Assembly (NCBI GenBank): GCA_948567375.1 | Contig: OX419755.1 | Span: 65,724,944 to 65,788,943 of the forward strand | Origin: Lunularia cruciata | Taxonomy: Eukaryota; Streptophyta; Marchantiopsida; Lunulariales; Lunulariaceae | Length of the DNA: 64,000 nt | Direction of reading: 5' to 3' | In this document: in pieces, positions 23,783-35,339 of the stretch | Position numbering within the stretch: position 1 is the stretch's first letter | Layout: every line of letters begins with the position of its first letter | Translations under genes and position numbers: made by a program | The notes under the pieces: generated by a model | The model's input: the letters and a program-made list of their open reading frames with translations, nothing else | Database searches by the model: none | What the model was told of the DNA's origin: nothing

Positions 23783-24665
23783 AGATACACTTCAAAGCAA
23801 ATCCCTATCCACTACGCAAGAGGGAACTAAAGAATCTAAAGTCTCTAAATAGAGAATACAAAAGGGGATTCACCATCTTTTAAGTAATCATTGATCCTTT
23901 ACCAAAGATATAAAGTAATGAGTTGTCATTAACTATTTTCAAGTATACAGTATAATAGGTCATTCTCTATTCTTTTAGCTTTGGAGTTTTTTAGACCAAT
24001 AATAAACGAGCAAAGTTTCTTTATTCCTTTAGCTTTAAAGTTACAGTAACAAAAATCTAGTTATATGAAACAATATCAAGAAAATTTGATAATTTTATGT
24101 ATATATATATATTTACTATAATAACAATTAGGGACTTTTTCATCTTGTAACTCCAGACTTCGGTTTCAATTGTCTTCATCACAACAGACATTAGAGGTTT
24201 CTACTTCACTTTCTTAAATGGTAGTGCATTTTAGAATTAGTAACTATTGATTATGTGCACTCATTCAATCCCCTAGATGATGTTTATTGGACTGTCCCGA
24301 GGATATCCAAATAATATCACTGGTGTAATAATCCAATTTCTTAAATGGACAAACGATGATAATCAATGTAATCCAAGCGTTGGTCACTTTCTATAGACCC
24401 ACTGTTTCTCTTGGTACACTAATTTTGATTGGCCTTTCCTACTCATCCTCATATTTGACTTGTGCGGATTTGCATTCCTTCCTTTCTTTTCCTTTTATGT
24501 CAGTGTACGCTTTGTTCGGCGACGGATCTGAAAGGTAGTTTCTCCCGCTAACTTGGAGGAGTACACTAGACTCTCTTGTCAATGCCTCTAAAGTAGTTGG
24601 GCCTTATTCTTGCGTATACAGCCAATACAGCTCCCTACTCGAACTTGAGGCCTGATCGCACTGCT

Positions 24666-24829
24666 GTGTAAAGTATTACTGTACCGCTAGGAATATGTCA
24701 ACATGCTTTCTGAGTATCTCGTCATATGACTTCATTCTTTTTTTGATGTGTAAAGTGTTACTGTACGGCTGGGAATGTGTCAACATGCTTTATGAGTATC
24801 TCGTAATATGACCCCATTCTCTTTTTTTC
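24666..24829 (+). repeat. Tandem duplication, 2 x about 82 bp
   Basis: Units start GTGTAAAGTRTTACTGTAC at 24,666 and 24,748 and share 'gtcaacatgcttt' and 'gagtatctcgt'. They differ at several positions, so the duplication is not recent. Confidence 0.85.
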
Positions 24830-24999
24830 CTACTACTGATATCCTCAATCGTATACATGCGATTCTTGAAGAACATGTGGATTACAGTAAAGTGTTTTGT
24901 TAACTTAAGTAAAACTGCTAATATGCAGTTATGGAAAGAGATTCCCATGAAAACGGTGTGCGTCTCTTGAATTCTATGAGTATGCTTTCTAGAGAAAAC

Positions 25000-25340
25000 G
25001 TTACCAGGAGAACACATGAAGGATGGGAAGACCCCGTCAAGCCCATACAAGCGAGAGACAAAAGAGATAAAATGGGGCTAGTCTCAGTAGTATCGATATT
25101 AAAAATCTGCACTATTACACTTAAGATATCCAAGTTACGTAAATCGTAAGGTCAACATAATACTAGAGCACACAAAGAAACATCAAATAATGAGATTACT
25201 CTCGTATAGATTGCATTAGTCCATGTTTTCTATAGAAAAATAGACACAAATTATCTAAAGTATTATAAAGTATGAGAATGGTACTCTTGACATCTAATTT
25301 GATAAACTCTCATGCATTACTTGACAAATGTGTGAAATAA
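25000..25340 (+). repeat. Dispersed repeat R5, copy 2
   Basis: Starts near 'ggagaacacatgaagg', continues 'atgggaagaccccgtcaag', 'aaatggggctag', and ends around 'ctctcatgcatta'. It is collinear with copies 1 and 4. Confidence 0.65.
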
Positions 25341-25596
25341 AAATAATCCATCTAAAGATGAGTAATCATTCCTTCCAAAATTACGTCACATTGAGAATAT
25401 GTGTCATGACATTTGTAACATTGAAGCTAGTTCACTTGGTGGTTGAAGTGATAGCGTTTGTCATTATCGTTATTTTTGTAGTTATTCATGGGTTATTTGT
25501 TGGTGTGCAGAATTTCATTTCATGGGTTATTGATCATATGGTGGAACTTATCATCATTTGCATATATTGTACAGGCCAATATGCAATCAATGATAG

Positions 25597-25767
25597 CTAG
25601 AGATTATTTAAAATGCAACTCAAATAAGCTCACTTCTATAATCCAAAAAGCTCACTCCTATAATGTTAGAGTTTTCAAATTACTAGAGATTATTTAAAAT
25701 ACAACTCCAATAAACTCACTTCTATAATCCAAAAAGCTCACTACTATAATGTTGAGCTTTCAAATTA
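25597..25767 (+). repeat. Tandem duplication, 2 x about 86 bp
   Basis: Units begin CTAGAGATTATTTAAAAT at 25,597 and 25,683. Within each, a shorter motif 'aagctcacttctataat' or similar recurs. Confidence 0.85.
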
Positions 25768-26335
25768 GTGACTATGGTGGATAGAGTCCAACAGGAAACA
25801 ATTCGATCACCAATTATCAGTGTCTCCACATGGTCAAGCACATAGCAGATACGTTGTATCCTTTGCTTAAATACGCCTCAAAAGCGAACTTTTTCCATCC
25901 TGATCGGAGAAGTGGATGCCCATCTAATACAACTCTGCATTTCTCACTCTAAAATATCAGGGGGGGATAATGCCACGTTTTCGAACATCTGCATGTTGCG
26001 TACATGTTCGAGAAACCTGTGATCGCTTAAGGACTAGTGATCGGAATTGGCCCCAAACCGTTTGCCATGAGGGTAATATAACACGATTGTAAACATGGAA
26101 CGACGAACGAAAAGTGTCTCAAGCCATCGAATTCTATTGTTTACACTATTCAGTATACAATGGTAAATTACAGACACACAGCTTGCTGCCGTGAACTTTC
26201 CTGCAGCCAGAAATTTTCATCAATTCAGGCCTACAGCCTAACTACGTCAAAGGAGTTCTGGAGAGTTCATGGTCTAGAAGGTCAGAAACAATTTGGTCTT
26301 CTAACTTCTTTTGAGCGTTTGATGTATATACAGTT

Positions 26336-27520
26336 CTACTTTGATCGTTGTGGTTCGAACGTTTTTACCCAGTTCAAGATAGCTTCGTTGGCCGCTTCAG
26401 GGACTTCATCATGCGGACAATGCCCAGCTTGAAGGCGTACCAAAGTGGCGGAAGGGTAGAGCTCCATCATCTTATCGGCTTTAGAAGCACCCATCCACGG
26501 ATCCAAATCGCCCCACAAGAGAAGCAAAGGACAGTTGATCTGCTTCAAAAGCTTGTTCAAAGTCAAATCCGTTGAGTTTCTCATCATTTGAGTCATCATC
26601 CTATAATATACCTGGCCAGAGTTTGGATCACTCGTAGGTTGCACTATGGATTGAACGAGATAGTCATCAACGTTCGACTTATCCTTATAGACACTGTCCA
26701 AAACAGACCTTATCCTTGCGGGCTTCTTAGCTTGCCAGAATGCCACAGAAATGGCACCTCGGCGAAAGGCCGTCTTGATTGGTGTGATAATTAACCGTTG
26801 AAGGGCAGTCTCCTGTACCAAAACCTCGGTGGCTTGTTCAGGATTAGTTGACTCAAACTGACCTGAGGCATTCAGCAACGCCAATCCTGTCACCAGCTCA
26901 GGATTAGCTGCAGCAGTCAGTAGCACTGTAAAACCGCCTACGCTGTTTCCGGCCAGCACCGCAGGTTCTTTCACAACGTCTTTCAGAAAATCCGCCACCT
27001 GATCCCTCCATAGAGTTGCATTGTAATCCACCAATGCTTTCTCGGTCCACCCAAATCCCATCAAATCCATCGCGTACACCTTATACCCTTTCTTCGCCAA
27101 TTCAGGGATGTTGTATCTCCAATGGTAAACCGACGCACCAAATCCATGAATCAGTACAATGGGGGGTCCCTCACCCTCCACCACGTAATGCACCTTGTGA
27201 TCTCTCCATCTCCAAAAGTTGTATCCCTCCGGTTTGAATGGCAAAGCCTCGAGCTTGGTGTTGGGGGCAGCAGATACAGTAGTCTCCGCCATCGCGGCAC
27301 AACAGACGAGAACTGCACTCTGCTTCAGGAATAAGCCTCTTGACACTCTGGGCGCTTCTGCTGCTGCGGAGATGAGAGTCCCAAACTGTCTGCTGCGGAG
27401 AAACGTTGAATTTCTGCGTTGATAGCACGAAGATAGCACGCTAGATAAGTGTTGCTCCGAGACATGGTTAGATAGAGCTGCGGCTGAAGGGCCCGGAGGA
27501 ATCAGCTGGAGAGCGAACAT
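26336..27520 (-). CDS. Plastid-type alpha/beta hydrolase (At4g36530-like)
   Basis: One uninterrupted frame of 394 codons, ATG at 27,520 and TAG at 26,336. Residues 1-80 are rich in Ser, Arg and Ala and look like a chloroplast transit peptide. The alpha/beta-hydrolase fold follows. The oxyanion-hole motif HGFGAS lies near residue 125 and the nucleophile elbow GNSVGG near 192 (Ser nucleophile). The acid Asp is in LLLWGDLDPW near 340, and the catalytic His is in AGHCPHDEVPE near 367. The family includes plant plastid enzymes related to pheophytinase and chlorophyll dephytylase, but the substrate of this subgroup is not settled, so no reaction is assigned. The lack of introns is unusual for a plant member and might reflect lineage or retroposition. 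No poly(A) tract or flanking repeat supports retroposition. It lies downstream of the EER5-like gene on the same strand, separated by 1.7 kb. Confidence 0.92.
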   Translation of the reverse strand: MFALQLIPPGPSAAALSNHVSEQHLSSVLSSCYQRRNSTFLRSRQFGTLISAAAEAPRVSRGLFLKQSAVLVCCAAMAETTVSAAPNTKLEALPFKPEGYNFWRWRDHKVHYVVEGEGPPIVLIHGFGASVYHWRYNIPELAKKGYKVYAMDLMGFGWTEKALVDYNATLWRDQVADFLKDVVKEPAVLAGNSVGGFTVLLTAAANPELVTGLALLNASGQFESTNPEQATEVLVQETALQRLIITPIKTAFRRGAISVAFWQAKKPARIRSVLDSVYKDKSNVDDYLVQSIVQPTSDPNSGQVYYRMMTQMMRNSTDLTLNKLLKQINCPLLLLWGDLDPWMGASKADKMMELYPSATLVRLQAGHCPHDEVPEAANEAILNWVKTFEPQRSK

Positions 27521-29195
27521 TTTGCTTCAGCAATGGTTATCGAGAATTCGAGATGGTATCTTTTGCCCAACTTCATTTTTGTGGGCAGTGACAGGGCTCT
27601 TGTTGTTTCGCCGTACTAACTTGGACCCGACTTCTTCTTCATGGTGGACGAATGACATGGCCTTCATCTCCACCACATGTGCAAAACAGGAAGTAAATTA
27701 TCCACCGAGTGAGTCCACGTGCTTTTCACAACAGATACCAGCAGCCTCTTGTCTTCTGCATCCACAACCTTTTGGTGCCGTGATCAAAAAGGGGAATATC
27801 CAGGAAGGAAGCCGCCATGCAGCTTGAAGCTGAGTTGAGTATAAGAGACAGCAACGGTGAACGTCACTTGACTTCCTTTGTCGAAAAGGAAGCCATGTTG
27901 TTGGCTTGACCTGACTCCTTAGTGAAGGACACAAGCAAACTCCGACTCCACTATATTTCCGGAACTCTATTAAGTATTGCTGGACACTGACGGGGCTCCT
28001 CCCGAGGACTGCCGGGTCGAATATCTGCAGTCTTCCCCGTTGGACGAGCAGGCCCATGCTGACCGCCGTAGTTCGTCATCAGACCTAAGGTAGTGCTGAG
28101 AGAGGAATCAGTATAGTAGCCCTCTTTGAGTAAGTTCTCAATTCCAGCTTCAGACAACCATGCCAGAAGCCTCTGTGGAGCAGAGAATTGAAGTGTGCAA
28201 CTGGAAGCAGTACCCAGGAATACGCCCCTCCACCTGGGAGGTCCTTCGGGATGCTAAGTAATGTTAACACGTCGGCCACATATCAACGTGAGTTCCTGCA
28301 TGAGTTTGAAAAGTGTTGTTCCACACCCAAGTGAAATCTGCTTCTGCACGGGGCCATGAATGGATGTCTGATCATCATTGGTGTTAATGCTGTGACGAAT
28401 GGAGGCTACAGAGAGGCCATTGCACCACATCTTTAGTCCATACGATGAACAAAGGCTGACTGGGCGTCAATCAACGTGCTAGAACCAAATGTTTGCACCG
28501 CTTCCTGTGAATGCATGTTCCCGCCATAAACAAGAGACCATCTCGTCTTACCCGAACTGAGATCATGTTTGTGTCGGGCGGGAACACACAGTGCGAACAT
28601 GTTGAATTGCATTACCGCTGCCTATTTGTTCAACTCGAGAATGTGTAAATGTGTTAGGACAACCAGAAGTGCTCTCGGTATGAACGGAGTCTCCAATGTC
28701 ACCAACTGTTCAGGGATATGTAAGATGGATACAAGAGGCAAGTGTTACTCTTTGTCCTGAGCTAAGATTCTAGCAAAATTTGATGTGTACAAGCTAATTT
28801 GTAGACTACCCCTACTCGCTGAGCTCCTGGAAGATCAGGCCAGCTATGCTAAGCTAGTGTACTATGCCATAGAAACACGCTCCTCTCCGGGAAATCACTT
28901 TCAGACTACCAATTCTCAGCTGACGTAACTCGAAATTCGAAAGGATACCACCCCCACCTTAAGTTATTGGACAACTTGAAGTTTCAAACATTGAATTTTG
29001 GTGGACCCGGAAATTAAGCATGTCACTTTCCGGCTATACGTTCCGATGATGGTCGGGAAATCAGCGACATTTTGTACGTGTACGACGGAGTCCAAGTTCA
29101 ATCCCTCAAGAAACCGTAGTGCGTAATGGAATACAGAACCTGTTGTACACAATCCAGTTCCCTCACAAACGATATTTTCTCTTTTCACTGCCCTC
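27521..29195. other. Intergenic region between the two host genes
   Basis: It should contain the hydrolase promoter and the 3' untranslated region of the EER5-like gene. Minus-strand open frames of 60-120 codons occur, but none has a recognisable domain or clear splice signals, and I do not call them genes. Confidence 0.5.
27716..27721. promoter_or_regulatory. G-box (CACGTG) upstream of the hydrolase gene
   Basis: The palindrome lies in the context 'gtccacgtgc' about 195 bp upstream of the ATG at 27,520. G-boxes bind bZIP and bHLH factors and are common in light-regulated plant promoters. A single hexamer can occur by chance, so the role is only suggested. Confidence 0.3.
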
Positions 29196-32100
29196 TCATA
29201 TAGCAGGTTTCCCGCTGAGTAGTGGAAACGGGTCCTGTTTACTAAGAACGACTACCTTGCTTTTGTGAGACAAGTAACCCCTCATCAAATTTTTATGTAT
29301 CAATGTAGCCATAATGCATTCCACCTGCAAGAGAACCACAGATTGGTGCATATCAGCCGTCTAGAACATTGGAGTTTGCACGGGCAATGACGTAACGCAG
29401 GCACCGTCTTATCGAGCGCAACAATAATGCCATCAGGTTCATCAGCTCCTTGACAATGCTTTGAGAAACCACCAAAACTCGGTCAGGTTCAACGGCTAGT
29501 AACAAAGGCCGCTTTTTGGCGGACACCATCTACCATGGAGAAACAAAAGTGACTAAAGGCACAGTTTCTAAACCGCGAGACATATAGTTTAGCGATTGAT
29601 GCTTCCACGTTTCCTGATATTCAAAATATGTTCCTAGGTGGATATCGACCCACAAAACTGCGTGTGCCAAGGGAAACCTTGATCTATCAATTTGCTGTTA
29701 TAAAATTTTGAAGGAATTAAAAAAACACTATCGGTGATACGGTGAGAGCCCAGCGTGGTCACACGTCCTGGAAAGTCAGAGGATCCATATGATGTGCCTA
29801 CTGTTAACGCAGCCTCGTAAGAGGAAAGCGCTTTGCGAACACGAAGCAACGGGGAAGGGATCTAAGCATCTGCCATACCATTGCAGTTAATGAACCCAAC
29901 ATAGCCAAATTAAGTGCTAATTGAGCATGCCATCAGTACCAACTCCCTTAATCACACATCTCGTACACATCACGTGGGCAAACTGAGCATCGATACCCCA
30001 GACAACGTACCTCGTCTGTGTCCATGTCTATTTGAAGCCATTTCAGCGCCTTCAGTATGGTGTCCATCTTTATTTGGTGAGCTTTGGTTGGGTCCTTTTG
30101 CTTTTGAATAAGATGTCTGCACAATTAAAACATGACAATTACCGCCAGCAACGAATGCACAATGTTTAAATAAACAGGCCCAGGAGTGGGTTTCTTGGTA
30201 ACACAGGAAGAAAAGGCGCTCTCCACAGGTTGACCAACTGCTGGCGACAGAGAAAATGTAAAACTCACATCTTCTTCATCAACCTTTGATACACTTGGAG
30301 CTCCAACTTCTCCAAAACGAGATATACACCAGATCTCAAAAATCTGTAAACACATGAGATCATCAAGGTCAGTAAGCATCTTCTCGAAAAATGAACTCAA
30401 GCGTGAAAGTGAATCACTCACTACATTCCTAGCTAGATTGGGAAAATAGTCTCCTCGCAAATTTCATCGAGGGGTCAATCAACCTTCCGTAGGGAACTTC
30501 ATTACAAGCTCGAAGAGTAATGCGGACGAATGAATTCGTCCGCATTACTCTTCGAGGTACGTGAAGGTTCAGTGCCAACAATTGAGAAAGATAAACTGGA
30601 GCAAATGACACTAGTACAGAGTTTCAATACTTACTGGTCCTCGTTGGCCTGCAACGCATGTCTGAGTAGACGGATATCTCCTCGTCGAAGAGCCTGTACT
30701 ATATCATTGTACTGGCACGAAACATGCAAAAATACGAGATGTTCTGGGATTAGTACAAGTCGAGTTTAGAGGATATAGACGACGCAAATATTCAGTTGAG
30801 GAAAACCATCGACAGTCCTAATCAACCGGGAAGGCATTCTTCAAACCTAATCCATGACTTCAAATGGATGCAGAGAGTCCAAGGAATACTTGCAAGACAA
30901 CCAATCCACACTAAAAGCGTTGTGCAGAAAGGAAAGGAAATGGAAGCCCAGATGAAACTCAATGCAGTTATTTGAATTCAAACGACGTAGTGAAATGGAC
31001 AACTCGAGAGGCAAGCGAGTAAAATGAAAAGAAACTTCTAAAGTTCAGAGACTACCATACCTCCAGAATGTTGTACTTCCGAAGCATCCACTCATTCGGG
31101 AGAATACCTAAGGATAGCTTGACTGGAATCAGATACTTCAGTATCATCCTGAAAGGAACGAAAGCTTATGTTAGTTAGACGCTCATCCTGCTGCTAGAAT
31201 ATCGTATTATCTAGAAAGCAAGAGCCTTGAGAGAGCTGTGGATGCGGATGAATTCAGTCCCACTAGTTTCAAATGTCGAGGAAAAAATCATTACATCGCA
31301 CCTGATATTTGCATCTCTAGAAGGATCGCAGTGCATCAACGCGTACATAAGCTTCTGATCTGCCTGTACCAAGGGATACGTATATGGGAAGAGTATAAAC
31401 TCATCAAAATAGTCTTCTGTGTGAGAAATAATCTGACGAATAAGCGTGAAAAGATTCCAGAAACTCACACTGCTCCTAGAAGTTAAGCTCATTTGACTAG
31501 TCTAGAGCCAGTCACTTCGGTACCTGTGCAAAGTTGTCGTTAAAAACCTCGAGTCGGCCAGTATAATACATGTAAGTCACCTGCAAAATATTACTCAAAA
31601 CATTGGTGACGAGGACATACTGATATGACATTGCTGTGTCCCTAGAGAGATAGGATATAGACATGTTGTGTAGTGTTAAATATACACATACGAGAAATGA
31701 GAGCAGAAGCCGTCCGAAGAACGGAGGATCCAGAACCCACTAAGTGCATATGAGGTGCACTTGAAATATAAGCATGAATGGGTGCAAATCGAAATGAATA
31801 GCAACTCAGGAAAAAGAAATAAATTGAAACTAACAATACGAAGGTAAGCCAACGTAAAGACATAATTGAAACATCTCATGAGTAACATAACTGAAACATC
31901 TTATGAGAACTAGTATACATCGTGTAACCACAAGCAAGACACGAACGATTAAGCATCTTAAAATATAGACATATATTTAACTGCTAAATATAGGCATATC
32001 TGATTGTGGCTACAGATAGCTCATCTACAGCAATGTACCAATTCAATCAGTGTCCCATACTCATTTAGTAATCTCTTTCACCTTGTCTCTTGTAGGAAAC

Positions 32101-34168
32101 TCTTCGAAGTCAAAAACACGTGCAGTCTCAATACTTCTAATTACGCTTCTGCAGAGATGAACTGTTCCCAACTGCCACAAAATTGTATAGCCACTTCAGG
32201 TTGAAGAGTTCTAACTCTGAACAGTAGGTGATAAATCAAAGGTCAAAAACCTACATGATTCCCTAAGAACGACAAGAAAAATCGACTTTACTTTTAAAGT
32301 GGTGCCTACACCACCCTTTCAACCGTAGACCAATAAGGGAAGGAGATTACGTTCTAAGGAGATCACTTCAGTATAAGAAATTTTCAGATGAGTTCAATCT
32401 TAAAGATGCGGGACTCAGAATTGTGCAAACCTTGAAATAAACCTTGAACAACTGGCAAGTTACATATAACGCTCCAACTCTTTTCGGTCCTTTACCCTGC
32501 ATGCACCATGTTAGCTGTAAGCAGCAGAAGTAAAGACTACTCAAGCTATCGAAGATTGAGAAGACAACCAAGGCGAGGGGAACCGACATGATGTCCAGAA
32601 AACCTTCGAAGAAACAGGACATTCAACAAGAAGCGGAGCACATAAGAAGGAAATAGAATCAGGCGAAGTGAAACCATTGACCTAATAAATTCATGGTGAT
32701 ATTGCCAGAGGTTTGAGCATCCACGTGCCACCAGAATGCTCAATTCAAAAATAGGGTCACAATGGATCGCACCGCAAGAGCTCCAAACACTTTCATGAGA
32801 AATGATCCCGCTCCTTTCAGCTTGTCAGGAACCTTCCCATTGCTTGCCATCTCCCGGTCAGCCTGTGAGGGAAGAACAAGAACAGAGTCAAACCTGATAT
32901 CTCAGCATAGCTAGAAGCAGAATGAGATCGATACAATCACCTGAACTACAGACTCCCTTGAAGGATACTTCGGAAACAGATGACAGCTCTCGCTCAAAAT
33001 GATAACAGAACCCACCAGCTCCGCCAGTGTACGCAACTCAAACACCATAGTGTGAAGTGCTTTCATAGCCCAAGCGCTCTCCCAGTTACGAAACTCTTGG
33101 AGAAAAGGACTAGAAGAAACTAAGGAGGTACGACTTGCTCAAATCCGCACAATGCAGGAAAATCAATTATTTGCTGCATCAAGAACCTATTAACTGTAAA
33201 TCAGGAGCTCTATCTTTGCAGAACTACCACACTCAGTGGAAAGGATACTTGGCAGACTTCTCCAAAGCACTGTATGCATCCAAATACCGCCGATGTCTGT
33301 ATGCTTGCATGCAGCGCATATGGTGACCAAGCATCTCACCAAGTGGAGCATGCTTATCCACTTGCTTGATTATCCGGCTTGAATCCTGCTCCAAGTTGCG
33401 GAAGCGAGAATTATTCATCATTACAGAAACAAGAATCATAATAGTGCTACTTCTCAAAATAGAGTAAAATGCATATTTTCATAGCTAGGAGTGCTCCTAT
33501 ACACAAATTCAGCAAGGACTTCCGGTACGTGAGATGATATCGCGGAATACAAGAATATGCATAGAGCAAGGGAGGAGATATAGGTGTTGTTGAATTGCAG
33601 GCTATGAGGTCGTCAGCAAACTCAATTAAAAGCAGAGTACACAGGAACGCGACGTGATGAGCACTGGTATGTTGTCCAACTCTAGTCACTTAAGTGAACC
33701 AGCGGTGGAGTAAAGAGCATGTAATTTCACAATACAAAACTTTGGAAACATCTTTAAAAGCTTTGTTAGTTTAGAGCACGAGATACCTGATTCATCGTGC
33801 AGTTTACTCGGACAGTTTGAAACAGTACAAAAGGATCGGATGCACTCTACAATTACCTACAATCCTCACCGATCAGAGACAAAAGCATGTCCCCGATTTA
33901 GGAAGCCTTCAGGTGATCGTCTGCCAGCTAGTCTTCCTCGGAAGCGCATGTCAAATGCTACTAAAACAAGTAAATTTCACATCAAAAAATGCACGAGTGC
34001 ACGTACCTTCACGAGGTCGAGAGCACTTCCAACTGTGTCCCGAAACGGGGACGAGGTGATCGCCAGAAGAGCAGACAATGCGGTGCCATTCTGCGATGTC
34101 AGAGCGTCGATGAACCGACTCACATAATCCTGGAGCCTTTTCTGGCCCTCCAGCGAACCATATGCCAT
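29196..34168 (-). CDS. EER5: PCI-domain protein, EER5/Thp1 orthologue (TREX-2 subunit), 13 exons
   Basis: Every exon could be placed, with GT-AG introns and matching phases: 34168-34007, 33385-33249, 33109-33016, 32862-32773, 32496-32431, 32171-32082, 31580-31524, 31363-31302, 31148-31061, 30711-30635, 30343-30269, 30116-30011 and 29324-29196. Total 1,233 nt, 410 residues, close to the Arabidopsis protein. Landmarks include QEFRNWESAW (exon 3), LKGAGSFLMKVFG (4), GKGPKRVGALYVTCQLFK (5), VTYMYYTGRLEVF (7), MILKYLIPVKLSLG (9), RSGVYLVLEKLELQVYQRL (11) and SHKSKVVVLSKQDPFP (13). The C-terminal half is the PCI/winged-helix module. The family is PCID2 in animals and Thp1 in yeast. It acts in the nucleus in the TREX-2 mRNA export complex, and in Arabidopsis it was found as ENHANCED ETHYLENE RESPONSE 5. 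Exon 3 has an alternative in-frame donor at 32,940 that would add 25 residues. The shorter form is preferred because it aligns without a gap. The start ATG at 34,168 matches the family's MAY.S start. Confidence 0.93.
30509..30556. repeat. Perfect inverted repeat, 23-bp arms, in intron 10 of the EER5-like gene
   Basis: The arms 30,509-30,531 and 30,534-30,556 are exact reverse complements separated by GA, with an EcoRI-like GAATTC near the centre. It lies within the intron 30,344-30,634 and would form a stable hairpin in the pre-mRNA. No target duplication flanks it. Confidence 0.9.
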
Positions 34169-34225
34169 TCTTTCGTCTAACTTCGATCTATCGAAGACGA
34201 GGTGGGTAAAGCGTTTGCATCATGC

Positions 34226-34285
34226 ACCATTGAATCTGCGTTAATGGCGGGATGCATCATTCATAATTGAATCTGCGTTAATAGC
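34226..34285 (+). repeat. Short direct repeat 5' of the EER5-like gene
   Basis: ATTGAATCTGCGTTAAT followed by RGCGG occurs twice, about 38 bp apart, some 60 bp upstream of the start codon. It could be promoter elements or the footprint of the neighbouring R5 insertion. Confidence 0.6.
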
Positions 34286-34376
34286 GGAAAAAGGAAACCG
34301 CGTGGGATAAAAGAAGGAAGGGAAGACCCCATCAAGCCGAACAAGGAAAAGACAAAGGAGGTAAAATGGGGCTAAG
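34286..34376 (+). repeat. Dispersed repeat R5, copy 3 (truncated)
   Basis: Contains 'aaccgcgtgggataaaag', 'ggaagaccccatcaagccg' and 'aaatggggctaag', then similarity to the other copies stops abruptly. It sits within 220 bp of the EER5-like start codon, i.e. in its probable promoter. Confidence 0.6.
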
Positions 34377-35273
34377 TAATGAATTCCAAATAAGTATTCC
34401 AAAGAGGAAAGTGAAGAATATCTTCCATTAGAACCAATAGAACCAATATATTCCAATAGAACCTACAATATCCTTCTTGGCACAGCCAGCTCTTAAACCT
34501 TAATTTCCCCACGCTCATTGCTGACGGAGGTCTCAGACGAGATAGGAAGAAAATGACAGGTCCTAGAACAAAAGGACTTTCCGGAGAAACACATTTCAAA
34601 TTTTCGAAGAGAGCAATTCATTGTAAGCAAGAGCATTTGCACAATGAAGCATAACTATTCCTTTCCCACCCCATCATCAGCCAAGTCTGCTATAGGTCGC
34701 CACTTGTTTGTCTAGAACATTCCCGCTATCTCCTCTGAACGAGAATATTGAACTGATCATAGACTGGATGAGAGTTTTAAAAAAGAGCAAACCCTTCCGG
34801 TCTTATCCAGCCCAATGAAACAGTTGGAGGTGACCAGCAACCCAACGTAAGAACAAAGCTGTCAAAAGTCACGTTCACTCTTACTGCCCCTTCTGGCTTC
34901 GGAGGAGCTTGCTATACGGAGCCTCTAATGTTCAAATTGCCCGCGCAGAGACGCTCGGAAGCTCAGACCTCCTACCCAGAGATGAAGCGGGACAGTAAGA
35001 ACGACCAGAGTCGAAAACTCAACATTTTGTGATTGGGAAAATGTGAAGTCGCCATAGCAACTCCACTGCAATTCTCTGTATTGGTAAGAAACCATCCGTT
35101 CCTCACACCATAACAACGAGCTATGAACTTGATGGAAGTCTATCTTAACCTATTCAGCGACCCAGTGGTCCATGTAAGACATGCAAATATTGGACTTGAG
35201 AATTTTCACGACAGGCTCCTGGAGACAGCTGATGTACAGGTAGGATAATCACACAAGCTACTAACTTACCGTC

Positions 35274-35339
35274 ATTTGCAAACACATTCAAGTAAGCTAT
35301 GTTTTCCGCAACTCCTGCGGAAGAGTCTATAACCTGCAC
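35274..35339 (-). CDS. Candidate internal exon, unidentified gene
   Basis: Minus-strand segment of about 22 codons, bounded by a good acceptor (AATTGTGCAG) and a consensus donor (GTAAGT). It encodes a non-repetitive sequence beginning VIDSSAGVAENIAYLNVF. The signals and composition suggest a true exon. I do not recognise the family. Flanking exons may be those at 36.3-36.9 kb or may be missing, so the gene could be a fragment. Confidence 0.35.

Larger units (their letters stand above)
23017..26335. other. Intergenic DNA with small repeats
   Basis: No gene recognised on either strand. It holds the microsatellite, two tandem duplications and R5 copy 2 listed separately. The rest is AT-rich up to about 25,800 and then more balanced as the hydrolase gene is approached. 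Confidence 0.5.

Noticed and set aside
25328..25600. Hydrophobic 90-codon frame as a small membrane protein
   Set aside because: It is in AT-rich DNA overlapping the R5 end and a tandem duplication, where Val/Ile/Phe-rich chance frames are expected.
29634..29849. Minus-strand frame considered as the last exon of the EER5-like gene
   Set aside because: It resembled the family's end only loosely (KLIDQGF). The true last exon at 29,324-29,196 matches strongly and has a correct acceptor and phase, so this lies in intron 12.
30429..30611. Frames around the palindrome considered as exon 11 of the EER5-like gene
   Set aside because: They meet stops and lack a usable acceptor. A perfect-phase exon with the expected sequence is at 30,343-30,269.
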